64,000 nucleotides of DNA, from NCBI RefSeq assembly GCF_030704535.1, contig NC_081823.1, positions 25,846,001-25,910,000 on the forward strand. Reading direction: 5' to 3'. Source of the stretch: Vitis vinifera (Eukaryota > Streptophyta > Magnoliopsida > Vitales > Vitaceae). Below, in pieces: positions 37,131 to 48,699 of this stretch (positions are counted from its first letter, which is position 1; every line of letters starts with the position of its first letter). Both the position numbers and the translations under genes were made by a program. Under the pieces are notes generated by a model. It did not search any database. It was not told the origin of the DNA and worked only from the letters and a program-made list of their open reading frames with translations.

Positions 37131-37489
37131 TTAGTTTCGGGAGGAGGTGGCAAAGCTTCCACATCCTTCACCTCCTAGTATTGACTTGTCACCGATAAGA
37201 TAACTGAAGAGAGAAAAGATAAGGGGAAAAAAGGTTCATCAGGAAAGCAGCAGGAGGACCATACAGTAACCAATAACTATCACCTAGAATCCCCACCAGT
37301 CGAAGGATGATAAATGTTCTATTTTAAACCCAATATCTGCTTACAGTACCTGTTCAAATCAGTATCGGAATGTACTGCTTACCACTTAGTTCATTAATGG
37401 GTACAGTGGGTTGCAACTCAAAGTCAGGCAGACAGCATGGAACTGGTTACTGTCATCGAGTAAAATGATGGCCACAAATATTCAACTCA
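37131..37489. other. Intergenic sequence, nothing recognised
   Basis: Ordinary-composition sequence between the MITE and the degenerate repeat; no gene or repeat ends seen. Confidence 0.5.
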
Positions 37490-38060
37490 ATTTTATTCGT
37501 AAAAAGGATTTTTAATAGGAAAAAAAATTCAAAATTATTTATAAAAGAAACTTTATTCATTTTTTTATTTAAATTTACCAAAAAGTATTTTTTTATTATA
37601 TTAGAAAAACTTGGATAGTTTTATTAAACAAAATTGTGCAATTTATTAAAAAACAAAATTTTGGATTTTTATGAAAAACAATTTTCTGAAATTTTATTAA
37701 AATCAATTTTCTAAAACTATTTTTTTTAAAAGAAAAAAACATTTTTTTTTAACTTTCTTAGATGAAATTTCCGGAACTTTACATTTATTTGAAAAATGAT
37801 TTTTGAACCTTTTAAAACAAAATATAAAAAAATTTGGACTATTTTTATTAATAAAATATTTTCTACACTATTTTTTATTCAATAAAAAAAATTTTGGACT
37901 GTTTTTATTCAAAAATAATGTTCTGGATTGTTTTTATTGAAGAATATTTTTTTGTCTTTTATTACAGATATTTTTTGGGTTTTTATTAAAACAATTCTAG
38001 ACTTTCAATAAAATCAATTTTTTAAAAACAAAAACAAAACAATTTTCTGAACTTTAGAAA
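37490..38060. repeat. Degenerate AT-rich minisatellite (about 30 bp units)
   Basis: About 15 diverged units built on TTTTGGACTGTTTTTATT and AAAACAATTTTCTGAA follow one another with variable spacing. Non-coding. The style resembles the array at 50130-50490, though I could not show common origin. Confidence 0.6.
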
Positions 38061-40013
38061 TAAGAACTAAAAGTTAAGGCCAAATGAAAACTCCAACTTA
38101 ATCCAACAACAAACAAGAGAGCCTCAAATCATCAAATTTGAAAACTAAACTCCATAAACAAGTACCATAGGAATCAACAAATGAATGAGTAGTGGGATGG
38201 CTGTGAGATGAGGGACTGAAACTGATAGCGGTGCAAGCATAGTGGGCATCAACCGGAGGTGGTAAAGCTACGGCGCGTGAATGAGGCAACTCCATGGGTG
38301 CCAAGGTATAGTGGGTGGTGTGTGGAGAAGGTGCGACAGTGGTGGTCGCCAAAGACATCAACAGTGGCGACGGAATGACGGCGTTGCGGCATGGGTGTGA
38401 CGGAGAGATTCGATCGTTGGATTCAAGCATCTAGGTTTTGTCCGGGTGGTACTTCAATGGCAGATTGTAGTGCGTTTTTTTTATTTCTGGAGCATCTGCC
38501 CCAACTCAACCTTCGATATTGAACTTTTTGAACCGCCGGCACACCATTGCTCACCACCCTACTAGACGAAATCATCCATCCTCGCAAGTGAACAAGAACC
38601 CTAAAACAAAACTGGAATGGCTCCATACAGCAGAAACGTGACTTATGACAAAAACTCTTCAACTTAACGTGCTTGGGTTACATAGCAATACGGGCATCCA
38701 GAAGTTTTCGTTTGTGTGAAAGGTGGTATACGAGGTTCTCTCAAGAACATCCCAACCAAGATGACCAACCCAGCTGGTCGGGATACTCCCCAAACACAGC
38801 AAAGACCAAAACGGAGCATACACAAACAAACCAAAGACCATTAAACCTCGCACCATTTCATAGTCTGTCAATGAGCTTGTGAACTGATTGAGAGTGACCA
38901 AAATGAACTCGAAATATAGAATAGAAAAAAAAGAAAAAAAAAATGGTTGCAGGCATCTTACAGAGAAACCAAAATAAAGCAAAGAAACAGAGCATGATTT
39001 CTGATTCTATAAAAACCGAAAAATCAAACAGAAAGTGTATGCAGACCAAATCCGATATGTATGATCTCTAATGCCCACTCTAATCATAAAAAACAAAACC
39101 AACTATCAGCGAAAGAAAAAAAGTAGAATGGTGCAAAAATGGGAAAACAGAGCATACAATGGCTGCACCTGAATAACTCTACTCGAGCGAAGATTGCTCA
39201 GCTCTAAGCACTTGAGTCTGTAGCTTTTCCCAACTCAGCAAAAGTCTTCCCTTGCTTCCTCGATCCTCCTCCAACTTTCTCAAATTTTTTTCTTCATGCT
39301 CTCCCAAAATCCATATCCGAAAAGCTCCTCCTTACCTCTTTTCAGTCTAGGTTCTCTTTCTTATCAGCTTCCCTGCATGTTTCTACCCGTTTCCACTGCT
39401 CCTCTGCTCCTTACTCAGAGATGTCTTTATCCCTAACCACCACCATGGCAAGGTGGTGGTGTCCTTGGCCATGTGCAACTGTGAGCCTTTGAAGAAGCCA
39501 ACCCCCCACTCCTCCATGATGCCGCCAGCTCTCCTGGGGTGATATGAAAATACCCCTTGGTCCAAGAGCGGTCTACAATGATATTTGTTGATTTGGATGA
39601 TAAGATTTTTCTAGTAAATGAAGATTCTCATTAGTTCACTAGAGAGAATAAGCAAAAAAAAAAAAATCATACTATTTATATGAAAATATGAAATAAATTT
39701 AAAATTATGGAATATGATGTAAAGGAAAGAAAAAACTAAATAACAAAAAAAAATTAATATAATAAAATTTACCAAATTTTCTTCATTTTCTAAAAATAAA
39801 ATTACAAAATATATAAAATTACTTCAATGATAGGAACAGAAATAGATTTTTACAATATAAAAATAAAAATTGACAATTTTCATATTCTATAAATTTCCAT
39901 TTTTAAAATACATGTTTCTAAAAAAGTTAAAAAAACTTCAAATATATATATTTTATATAAATATTATTTTTTTCATATTCCTTTATTTATTTTTTTAATT
40001 CTTTTTTCTATTA
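38061..40013. other. Unresolved region with weak minus-strand open frames
   Basis: From 38100 to 39560 the sequence is less AT-rich, with open frames of 60-110 codons on the minus strand (38430-38098, 38662-38423, 38982-38659, 39565-39383). None resembles a known domain and they do not join into a convincing gene. The region could be a captured gene fragment, part of a transposon or a non-coding transcript. From 39600 it is AT-rich with nothing recognised. Confidence 0.35.
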
Positions 40014-40339
40014 GGCTATGTTTGGTTCCCGGAAAGTACAAAGGAAAGAAAAAAAATGCTAAGGAAAATGATTTTCTCATGTTTGGTTGTCCTATGAAAA
40101 ATATAAAAAAAAATCAAATATAATTAAAATTAATTAAAAACTTATGTATTTTTAAATTATTTAATTTTTATATTGATGAGTTAAAATAAATAAAATGAGT
40201 TTGAAGTAACAAAAAAAATAATTTATCAACTTTTAATCTTTTTTTTTTATTTTCCTTCACTTTTTCTTTCCTTCTACTTTTCCTTTGTATTTTCTTTTCC
40301 TTTCATTTTCCCTCAAATTTTCCGGAACCAAACATAGCC
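40014..40339. mobile_element. Intact Tourist-like (PIF/Harbinger) MITE
   Basis: The ends are GGCTATGTTTGGTTCC and its near-perfect complement GGAACCAAACATAGCC. Flanking TTA at 40011-40013 and 40340-40342 is the 3 bp duplication expected for PIF/Harbinger. 326 bases, no coding capacity. It serves as reference for the degraded copies at 33308 and 34294. Confidence 0.85.
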
Positions 40340-41330
40340 TTAAAGTTAATAATATAATCACATTTTACACATGGTCACTTTGAGCACTAAATATGAAAGA
40401 GAGGGAGAGAGTGGCGAGAAAGACATGGTTCTAACTTTTATGTAGAAAAGTGTTTGATTTTTACTTTCTTTTCTTTTATTTTCCTTTTCAATTTTCATCT
40501 TTGTATTAGTTATAAACCATTAAGGATAATTTGGGTATTTTGGATGTCAAATATCTTTCAATTGAATCATATATCAATTGCTAGGTTTTGTGCTTAATCA
40601 ATAACATTTATAGTTTCGTTATATCAATATTTGTCGACCTTAAATCGGAATTTTTCTTCACATAAAAAATTTCACTTTTATTTCCCGGTTTAGACATCCC
40701 AGTATGTTCAAAATATTTATTTATTGTGATGCATTTCATAACTTACGAGTAATCATACAAATATTCCAAAATTATAAGCAGTCGTAAAAAGAACTTCATT
40801 AAATTTTGAAAAAATTATTCCCCAATCATAAAATAATGAATAATTCTACAAATAAACTTAAATTATGAATAGTAATATAAAAATTAAAAAATGGTAGTAA
40901 TTATATAATATAAGTATTTCTAAAGTTATGAATAGTTTTACAAATTCCCATAAAAAAATAATAAATATTAAAATAGTCATGAAATTATTTTAATTATAAA
41001 AAAAACTCATAAAATTATGAGTAATTACACAATGATAGACCAAAAGGACCTCTTAAGTTAGAGTTCATTTGATAATGATTTTAAGAAGTATTTTAAAATT
41101 TTTTAATACTTAAATTTTTTTTAATATCCCTAAAAAACTATTACTTTCTAAAATACCCCTGAATTATTCAAAATTGCACAAGCCTCTTAAGAAAAATCTG
41201 AATGGGCATTGGGCTGGGCATTATGAATGGTATTCTGGGCGGGCCGCCAAAAGACCGACCCATTCAAAGGAAACAGAAATAGGTCCCACCATAGCTAGGG
41301 TGAGCCGCACACACACCATATCACATGTCC

Positions 41331-41342
41331 TATAAACCCTAA
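41331..41342 (+). promoter_or_regulatory. TATA box and telo-box of the RLT3 promoter
   Basis: TATAAA at 41331-41336 overlaps AAACCCTAA (41334-41342), the plant telo-box, found upstream of many growth-related genes and recognised by telomere-repeat-binding factors. A pyrimidine-rich leader follows (TCTATCTC repeats near 41430-41470). Transcription would start near 41360. Confidence 0.55.
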
Positions 41343-41361
41343 GCCCTCCTCAGTTTCACTA

Positions 41362-41516
41362 GAAGAACCAGAGAGAAAATATCTAAGTTATCAACACATC
41401 CCCATAACATCTGTGAAGTTCGAAACAATCCTCAATCTCTATCTCTATCTCTCAATCTTAATCTCTCTCGTCTTCGATACTTCTCTCTTATCTCTCTTCT
41501 CCTACACTCGGACCAG
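41362..41516 (+). other. RLT3: Probable non-coding first exon of the RLT3 gene
   Basis: A CT-rich leader-like sequence downstream of a TATA box ends in the strong donor GGACCAG|GTACTC. The next exon on this strand with a matching role begins at 51097, so intron 1 would be about 9.6 kb. The start coordinate is only a spacing estimate. The link to the downstream gene is inferred from orientation and the lack of another candidate. Confidence 0.45.
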
Positions 41517-41599
41517 GTACTCTCTTCAATTTGCATTTTCATCTTCACAGTTTTGCTATTTTTTTTGGATTTCTTTTTTCTGAAAAGTTTCATTTTATT

Positions 41600-42311
41600 T
41601 TATTTTTCTGGAATTGGTGTTGGAAGTGTGAAGGTATCAGAATTTGTTTTGTCAAAATTGTTTTCTGAAATTTTTTTGGAGAATTTTTCTTCACTGTCAT
41701 AGAAGGTTGTTGGCGTGTTTATGGAATGGAGGTGTGGTTTGTGTGGAGGCGGATACAGCTGAGACAGAAGCTTACTTTGTTGAGTTGCCTTGTTTTCTTG
41801 TTAGTTGAGTTTCGTTCTCTGTTTTCTCTGTTTCTTAATTGCGCTTGTTGGTGGAGGAACAGTGATGAAATGAAGATGAATTTATGATTGCAAACAATGT
41901 CCTGGAAATGGATCATTTTGCCAAATGTTCATTTTTTTTTGTTTGCCTTTTTTGTTCTGAAATTTCTCATTGAATGTCTGAAACTACTGAATTTACGTGA
42001 TTTTTAATTTCTTTTGGTGAAAATTTTCCAGTGGGTGATGATTGGAGCGTGGTTTTGTGTGTAGGTGTGGTTTTTGAAATGGAAGCGAGTTTCTGTGGAG
42101 GCAGATACGACTGAGAAGAGGTGGGTTTCTTCGTTTTCTTTTTTACCATCTCTCTGTTTCCGTTGTCTCTCAATTTTTAATGTTGTTCAACCAATAACCG
42201 GATAATCGTTTGGAACATTTCCTCACAATAATCACTTGTAGAGGCGTTTTTCATTTTTAAAAATACAATGCACTTCGAAAATTGAAAACTGAGAACGACC
42301 CAAACAACAGA

Positions 42312-42347
<36 letters not shown>

Positions 42348-43010
42348 TTTTCTGATTAGTTCTTTCTTCAACACCTTTATTTTCATTTTTCTACAACAGA
42401 ATTTCATTGCGTTTTTTTTTTTTTTTGAATTTCTGTCTGAAATTTTTCCTGAAAATCTGAAATTACTGAATTTATTCTGTTCAAAATTGTTTTCTGATTT
42501 GTTTTTTTTTTTCCTGAAGATTTTGTGGTGAATTTTTTTTCCCCCTGTAATTGGAGGTTGGTGTGTTTTTGGAGATGGAGGAATGGTCCTGTGGAGGCAG
42601 ATACAACTGTGGAAGAATTTTGCTCTGTGGAGTTTATTTATTCGCTGTCGTCTCTGCCTCTCAGTTAGACATGTTGTTTGGAGGAAAAACTAGGAGAAAT
42701 AAAGATGAATTTGTTTTGGAAACTATTTCCTGAAAATCATTTTTTGAATTAATATTTTTTAATGTAACCTATATAAAAGAAAAGAATTAAATTTTTTTAA
42801 TCTTATATGTTCTGAAATTTCTTGTTAAAGGTCTGAAATACTAATTTTTCTTTGATTCTTTTTTCCCAAATTGTTTTCAGAGACTTTTGTTGAGGTTAAG
42901 AAATACTGGACGATGATTGGAGCTTGAATTTCGAGTGTAAGTGTGGTTTTCGAAATGGAGGTGTGTTTTTCTGGAGAAAATACACTCAAACTTGTCATTT
43001 AGGGTATGAA
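41600..43010. repeat. Diverged repeats in RLT3 intron 1
   Basis: Four diverged copies (near 41723, 42036, 42570 and 42912) share GATGATTGGAGC, GAAATGGAGGTGTG and GTGGAGGCAGATACAACTG. Weaker relatives occur at 48866, 49060 and 49531, so the original array was split by later insertions. A TA run lies at 42311-42340. Confidence 0.55.
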
Positions 43011-43628
43011 ATTATTGAATTTGATTTTTTTTTTCTCAAAATTGATTTCAAAAATTCTGTTTGCCTATAAAAAAAAGAGTATTTATATTTGCATCCACCA
43101 AAGCTCTCTCCACATCCACCCAAATTAAGATTTTTGTAGGGACTAAAATGGCCCCCTAATGAAATAACTAAAATACCTTAAAGTTAAATGCAAGGTAGGA
43201 CGGATTAACATTGTCTAGAACTATACTTTTGGACACCACGAAATCGTTTTTTCCCCATTTTTCTTCCACCTTTTCAAAATTTATTACTTCTAAAACACTT
43301 CTATATTATTCCTAACTGTTTTTTTAACTATCTTTACAACAAATTTTTGTCAAAATTTACATAAATCATAAGCTTTAAAACATATTTATGTAAAAACATA
43401 ATATTGTTGTGTGAATTAAAAAAATTGTAAAAAAAATGTTGGAATTAGCTTGGAACTTGTCTCAAATACCTTTTTGTTAACTAATAAGCTTCGGGGAAAG
43501 GATTTTGCCTTAGGGTTTGTTGTTGAGAAGAAAAAAAATTGAGAGAAGAAAGAAGATGAAGGTTGGTCTGGAAGAGAATAATGAAGATGGTATTTTAGGT
43601 ACATTTAAAATTTTTAGGTAGATGTGTT

Positions 43629-43632
43629 TGTT

Positions 43633-43673
<41 letters not shown>

Positions 43674-43815
43674 CCTTAATTCTCATTTAAAAATGATTGA
43701 CTTCTTACAATAGAGAAATATATATACAAGGCTAGGTTGAACTAACTACCATATATGTGATCTATATTAAGAAAGGAAAGAAAGATTGTACACTATAAAT
43801 ACATTATATTCAACA
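43629..43815 (-). repeat. 3' LTR of the copia element
   Basis: 187 bases, TG...CA ends; it contains a GA microsatellite of about 17 units near its 43629 end. It differs from the other LTR in GA length and about six substitutions. Confidence 0.93.
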
Positions 43816-43828
43816 CTCCCCCTCAAGT
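43816..43828 (-). promoter_or_regulatory. Polypurine tract of the copia element
   Basis: On the minus strand CTTGAGGGGGAG lies directly before the 3' LTR, as expected for plus-strand priming. Confidence 0.8.
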
Positions 43829-44432
43829 TGGAGCATATATGTCATATGCACCAAGCTTGTTACAAATGTATTTAATCCTAAGACCTCTGAGAGATTTGGT
43901 GAAGATGTCTGCTAGTTGATCATTTGAGTTAACAAAACTTGTAACAACACACCCTGATGCGATCTTCTCTCTAATGAAGTGACAGTCAACTTCAATATGC
44001 TTGGTCCTTTCATGAAAGACTGGATTGGATGCAATATGTAATGCGGCCTGATTGTCACAAACGAGCTTTATCTGTTCATTTTTTCCAAATCTCAATTCTT
44101 GAAGGAGTTGCCTCAACCATATGAGTTCACATGTTGCCAAAGTCATAGCTCGATACTCAGCTTCGGCGCTTGATCTAACCACTACATCTTGTTTCTTACT
44201 CTTTCAGGATATTAAGTTACCTCCAATAAAAACACAATACCCTGAGGTGGAAAAACCTATCTGAGGGTGAACCAGCCCAGTTTGCATCTGTGTAACCAAT
44301 AATTTGGGTATGACTCCTGTCTTCATACAACATACCTTGGCCTGGTGTTCCTTTAATATATCGAAGAATGCGGATCACAACATCCCAATGGTTGTCACAT
44401 GGTGATTGTAGAAATTGACTAACCACACTCAC
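43823..44432 (-). pseudogene. Copia RNase H domain (broken)
   Basis: The 44182-43823 frame shows SSAEAEYRAM, CDNQAALHIASNPVFHERTK and HIEVDCHFIREK, the classic copia RNase H core, and ends by the LTR. The preceding frame (44432-44217) holds the connecting segment with GYTDANWAGSPSDR, but a frameshift separates the two. Confidence 0.88.
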
Positions 44433-44684
44433 AGGAAAAGAGATGTCTGACCGAGTGATGGTGAGGTAGTTCAGTTTGCCTACAAGTCATCGATATCTCC
44501 CAGGATCTCTTAGAGGCTCCCCCTGTCCTGGTACAAGTTTGACATTTGGATCCATAGGAGTGTCAACGGGTTTACATTCTAGCATACCTGTTTCTTCCAA
44601 GATGTCTAAGGCATACTTCCTTTGTGACATAACCACACCTGAACTGGATGAGCTATTTCAAGTCCCGGAAAGTACTTGAGTTTG

Positions 44685-45388
44685 TCAAAGTCTTTGGTTT
44701 GAAAGTGGTTGAAAAGGTGTTGCTTTAGTCTTTGGATACCCTCCCGATCTGCCTGTAATGACAATGTCATCCACATAAACTACCAAATAGATGCATTGGC
44801 TCGAAGAGTTATGATGATAGAAAACTGAATGATCTGCTTCACTTCGAAGCATTCCAAACTCTTGAACAACTGAACTAAAATGCCTAAACCATGCCCAAGG
44901 AGATTGTTTCAAGCCATATAGAAAGTAGCGTAACTTGCATACTAAACCAGACTCCCCCTAAGCAACAAAACCAGGTGGTCACTCCATATACACTTCCTCG
45001 AGAAGTTCACCATGAAGGACAACATTCTTAATATCCAACTGATAAAGAGGCCAATGACACATAGTTGCCATGGAGAGAAATAAGCGAATAGAAGCAATCT
45101 TGGCAACAGGAGAGAAGGTGTCACCATAGTCACAACCATAAATCTGAGTATAACCTTTAGCAACCAAGCGGGCCTTAAGGCGATCGACCTAACCATCAAG
45201 ACCAACTTTAACAGTGTAGACCCAACGACATCCAACTGTGGATTTACCAGGAGGTAAAGAAATAAGATCCCATGTGCCATTGGAGTGCAGAGCAGCCATT
45301 TCATCAACCATTGCTTGTCACCACCTAGGATGAGAAAGTGCCTCACTAGTGCTCTTAGGAAGAGAAATAGAGGATAAAGTAGAGGCAA
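44685..45388 (-). pseudogene. Copia reverse transcriptase (broken)
   Basis: Fragments in two frames. 45167-44979 contains [20 protein letters not shown] and [19 protein letters not shown]; 44912-44685 contains the catalytic YVDD within YLVVYVDDIVITG. In-frame stops between them interrupt the segment that in copias reads PPGFV. Confidence 0.88.
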
Positions 45389-46813
45389 AGGTAGAATAGG
45401 ATGAAGATAATCGATGGTAGCTCAAAAAATTATAAATAGGATGAGGATTACGAGTAGATCGATTACCTTTCCGAAGAGTAATTGGCAAATGGTCAGTAGA
45501 TGACAGGGCCGGGGTAGGAGAAATCGGTGGGATAGGAGGTGAGTCATCAGGTACCTCAGCTGAAGAGAGAGGAGGAGCAACAACACGATGTCGACGATGA
45601 TAAACCTGAAGAGGACGAGAGAGTGCATTTGAAGGGGAGGATATACAGGGAAGTGACAATACTTCAGAAATGGGAAAAGATTCAGAGGATGAGAAGAATG
45701 GAGAGTCCTCAAAGAAGGTGACATCAGCGGAGAGAAAATAACCATGAGTGTCAGGGGAATAACAACGATAGCCCTTCTGAAGTCGAGAGTATCCCAAGAA
45801 GATGCATTTCGTAGCTTTGGCGGAGAGCTTGTCCTGTCTAGGTGTGAGAGTATGAACAAAACAAGTACAACCAAAGACACGAGAAGGAAGGAAATAAAGA
45901 GGTTGGGTAGGAAAAAAGAAGGAATGAGGGATTTGGTCATATAATATAGATGAGGGCATATGATTAATCAAGTAACAGGCTGTAAGAACAGCATCCCCCC
46001 AAAAACGAAAAGGAACATGACTATGGAGAGGGAGGGTACGAGCTGTCTGAACAAGATATCGATTTTTACGTACAGTAACCCCATTTTGTTGAGGAGTATG
46101 AGCACAAGATGACTGATGGAGGATCCCATGTTGGGACATAAAAGAAGTAAAGGGTGTAGAAAAATATTCCCGAGCATTGTCACTGTGTAACACTGGAAGA
46201 GAAACATTGAATTGTGTTTGAATTTCAGTATAAAATTTCTGGAAAATAGAGAATAGCTTAGCTTGATTTTTCATTAAAAATAACCAAATACATCTTGAAT
46301 AGTCATCAATGAAAGTGACAAAATATTGAAATCCTAAAGTAGATGCGGTCCGATAGGGACACCAAACATCAGTGTGGACAAGTTCAAAAGGAGACTTTGC
46401 CCGCTTATTCAAACGCTTTGGGAACGAGATACGAGTATGTTTCCCAAGCTGACATGACTCACACGCAAGCGACGACAAAGTGGAAAACGAGGGACCATCT
46501 TCTGGAAATTGGAGAGACTAGGATGACCCAGACGACTGTGAGTGAGAAGAGGAGCATCGGTGGAAATGCAAGCTGCAGGAGATGAAGGTGATGTGAGGTG
46601 ATAGAGGCCTTGAGACTCATGCCCTATGCCAATCATCTTCCCCGTATTCCGGTCCTGTAAGATCACAGATTTATCAGAAAAAGTGATAGAACAGTTAAAA
46701 GTGCGAGTTATTTTGTTGATGGAAATAAGATTAAAAGGACACTCAGGGGCATAAAGGACAGAATGGAGAGGTAGGGAAGGGAGAGGATGAGCCAAACCAA
46801 TACCTTTAGCCAT
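45318..46813 (-). pseudogene. Copia pre-integrase and integrase domains
   Basis: 46813-46409 shows the pre-integrase region with HSRLGHPSL; after a frameshift 46478-45318 continues with CESCQLGKH (completing the HHCC zinc site) and the integrase core: D in HTDVW, D in LHSDNAREY and the PQQNG segment. The expected Glu of the DDE triad (AERKNR) is replaced, since the sequence reads VRKNR. Downstream comes the usual variable Ser/Pro-rich linker. Confidence 0.88.
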
Positions 46814-46869
46814 AGTTTGGGAACCATTATCTAAAGTAACAGTAGGTAAGGCAGAGATAGTAGTAATAG

Positions 46870-46990
46870 AGGAGAAAATGTGTTTATTACCAGAGATATG
46901 ATCAGATGCTCCAAAATCTAGAATCCATGGGCCAAGAGAATGAGACTGAGTAAAGCAGACAGAGAACCGGTCTGGGCAACAGAAGCTGAT
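46870..46990 (-). pseudogene. Copia aspartic protease remnant
   Basis: Read in a frame not joined to gag, the minus strand gives WILDFGASDHI near 46930-46900. The family consensus is D-S/T-G-A, so the Ser is replaced by Phe. Confidence 0.6.
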
Positions 46991-47046
46991 GTGGCTGCCT
47001 GATATCGGAGATAGGCATCATAATCACTACCAGTAAGGGTGATACT

Positions 47047-48072
47047 CTAAGATGTGGAGCTCGTAGCGGAGTCAGGTCGAGATAGCAGAGGATTAGATGA
47101 CTGAGCAATGTGGGCAGTGCAAGGAGGCCGTCTATGTAATTGATAGCAACGATCTCGAGTGTGACCAAGCTTATTACAATAGGTGCACTGAGGACGTTGT
47201 CCTCGACCCCAATTGCCACTACGTCCTCCTCGAGAGTTAGTCTGAGAGGCTAACACAGATGAATCTGTAGAACCATCAGTCGACAAGGTCTGAGTAGAGG
47301 AGAGGCGTAAGAGACGAGCGAACACATCATCCAATGATGGTACTGATGGACTAGCAAGAATTTGATATCGGACAAACTCAAGATCTGGACGGAGGCCAAT
47401 GAAGGTTAACACCATAAAGAACTTGTCAGTCTGTATTTGTTGAGCTTCAGCACCATTAGTGAAGGGCATCAAAGTTAAGAACTCCTCCTTAAGAGACGCA
47501 ATCCTGCCAATATAAGTAGACAGATCCATGTCCTGCTGTCTCACATGAACAATATCAGAAACCACCTTATAAAATCGTTGAATGTCATTTGTGTATAATC
47601 CTTTAGTTTGAGTCCAAAATTTAAAGCAGGTTTTGTAGGCACGAAGATGATGTAAAATTTTGGGATCAACAGATTGCCATAATACGCTACATAATTGTGC
47701 ATCGATTTTCTTCCATTGCACTTTGTCAACATCAGGTTTAGCATCCTCAAGTGTAACAAGATGATCCTCATAACTTTGTCCCATAAACCAGAGTTCCACG
47801 GACGTTGACCAGGAGAGATAATTCTCACTACCAATCAATTTTTCCGATGTGATAGTAGGAGATCCAGAGATGAAGGATGTAAAAAATAAGATTTTTAGTC
47901 GCCATATCCACTTCACCTGAGATTGAATCACGTTTGGATCGAAGAGAGCTCCAAAGGGAGGTCGGATTACAATTGTGGAAGAAGAAGCTGGTATGTTGGG
48001 ACCCAAACAAAGGAGAAAAGTGACTGGAGATGAAGAAGAGGCATTCCCAAGGCACACACAGGTCTCGGCCAA
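47047..48072 (-). pseudogene. Copia gag (UBN2-type) with zinc knuckle
   Basis: About 340 codons. It includes the capsid-like segment with GSENYLSW and LWFMGQSYEDHL, and the nucleocapsid knuckle CTYCNKLGHTRDRC (CX2CX4HX4C) near 47180. The frame opens without an ATG at its left end and stops at 47047 before the protease, so it is not joined to pol. Confidence 0.85.
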
Positions 48073-48515
48073 GGAAAGGAGCTGCCGTCGGAGGCTGAAA
48101 TGCCAAAAAATGGAGAAGCAGGGTTTGGAGAGGACTGACAGAGGCTTAGAAGTGCAAGACGGTGCCAGACGAGCCTACTGGTAGAAGCTTGGCACCAGAA
48201 AGTGGGCCACGCGCCGGCGCGTGGGATTCAGGCTATCGGAGAAAAACGGTGCGTGGGAGGCGGGTGGATAGATTTTTGGCTCCAATGCTCTGAGAAAAGT
48301 TGTGGATCTCCTCTTTGCGCTCCTGATGATGTGGTCGGTGTCAGAAAATATCGTCGGAAAAATGTTGATGGTGATGAGGGTTTTCTGACCACGATATGGC
48401 TAATCGGAAAGCTTTGGGAGATGGAAAGGGTGACTGGAATGAAACACGGTCACTGGACGGATTCCCGGAATTAATTACATGGGTAAACCAGAAAGAATAA
48501 AGTTTTCTCCCTTGA

Positions 48516-48526
48516 CTCTGATACCA
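48516..48526 (-). promoter_or_regulatory. Primer binding site of the copia element (initiator Met tRNA)
   Basis: On the minus strand TGGTATCAGAG directly follows the 5' LTR; this is the standard plant copia site complementary to the initiator methionine tRNA. Confidence 0.92.
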
Positions 48527-48699
48527 TGTTGAAAGAGAGAGAGAGAGAGAGAGAAAACCTTAATTCTCATTAAAAAATGATTAACTTCTTATAATAGAGA
48601 AATATATATACAAGGCTAGGTTGAACTAACTACCATATATGTGACCTATATTAAGAAATGAAAGAAAGATTGTACATTATAAATACATTATATTCAACA
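48527..48699 (-). repeat. 5' LTR of the copia element
   Basis: 173 bases with TGTTGAAAG and TTCAACA ends. A shorter GA run than the 3' LTR. Confidence 0.93.

Larger units (their letters stand above)
43629..48699 (-). mobile_element. Ty1/copia LTR retrotransposon, degenerate, short LTRs
   Basis: A 5.07 kb element on the minus strand with LTRs of only 187 bp (43629-43815) and 173 bp (48527-48699), both TGTTGAAAG...TTCAACA. Target duplication GTGTT flanks it (43624-43628 and 48700-48704). About six substitutions in 150 aligned bases, plus GA-run length, separate the LTRs. Gene order is gag, protease, integrase, reverse transcriptase, RNase H, which is the copia order. All coding parts carry stops or frameshifts. 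Confidence 0.95.

Noticed and set aside
42551..42733. 60-codon frame in RLT3 intron 1
   Set aside because: Falls on one unit of a diverged intronic repeat; the other units are not open.
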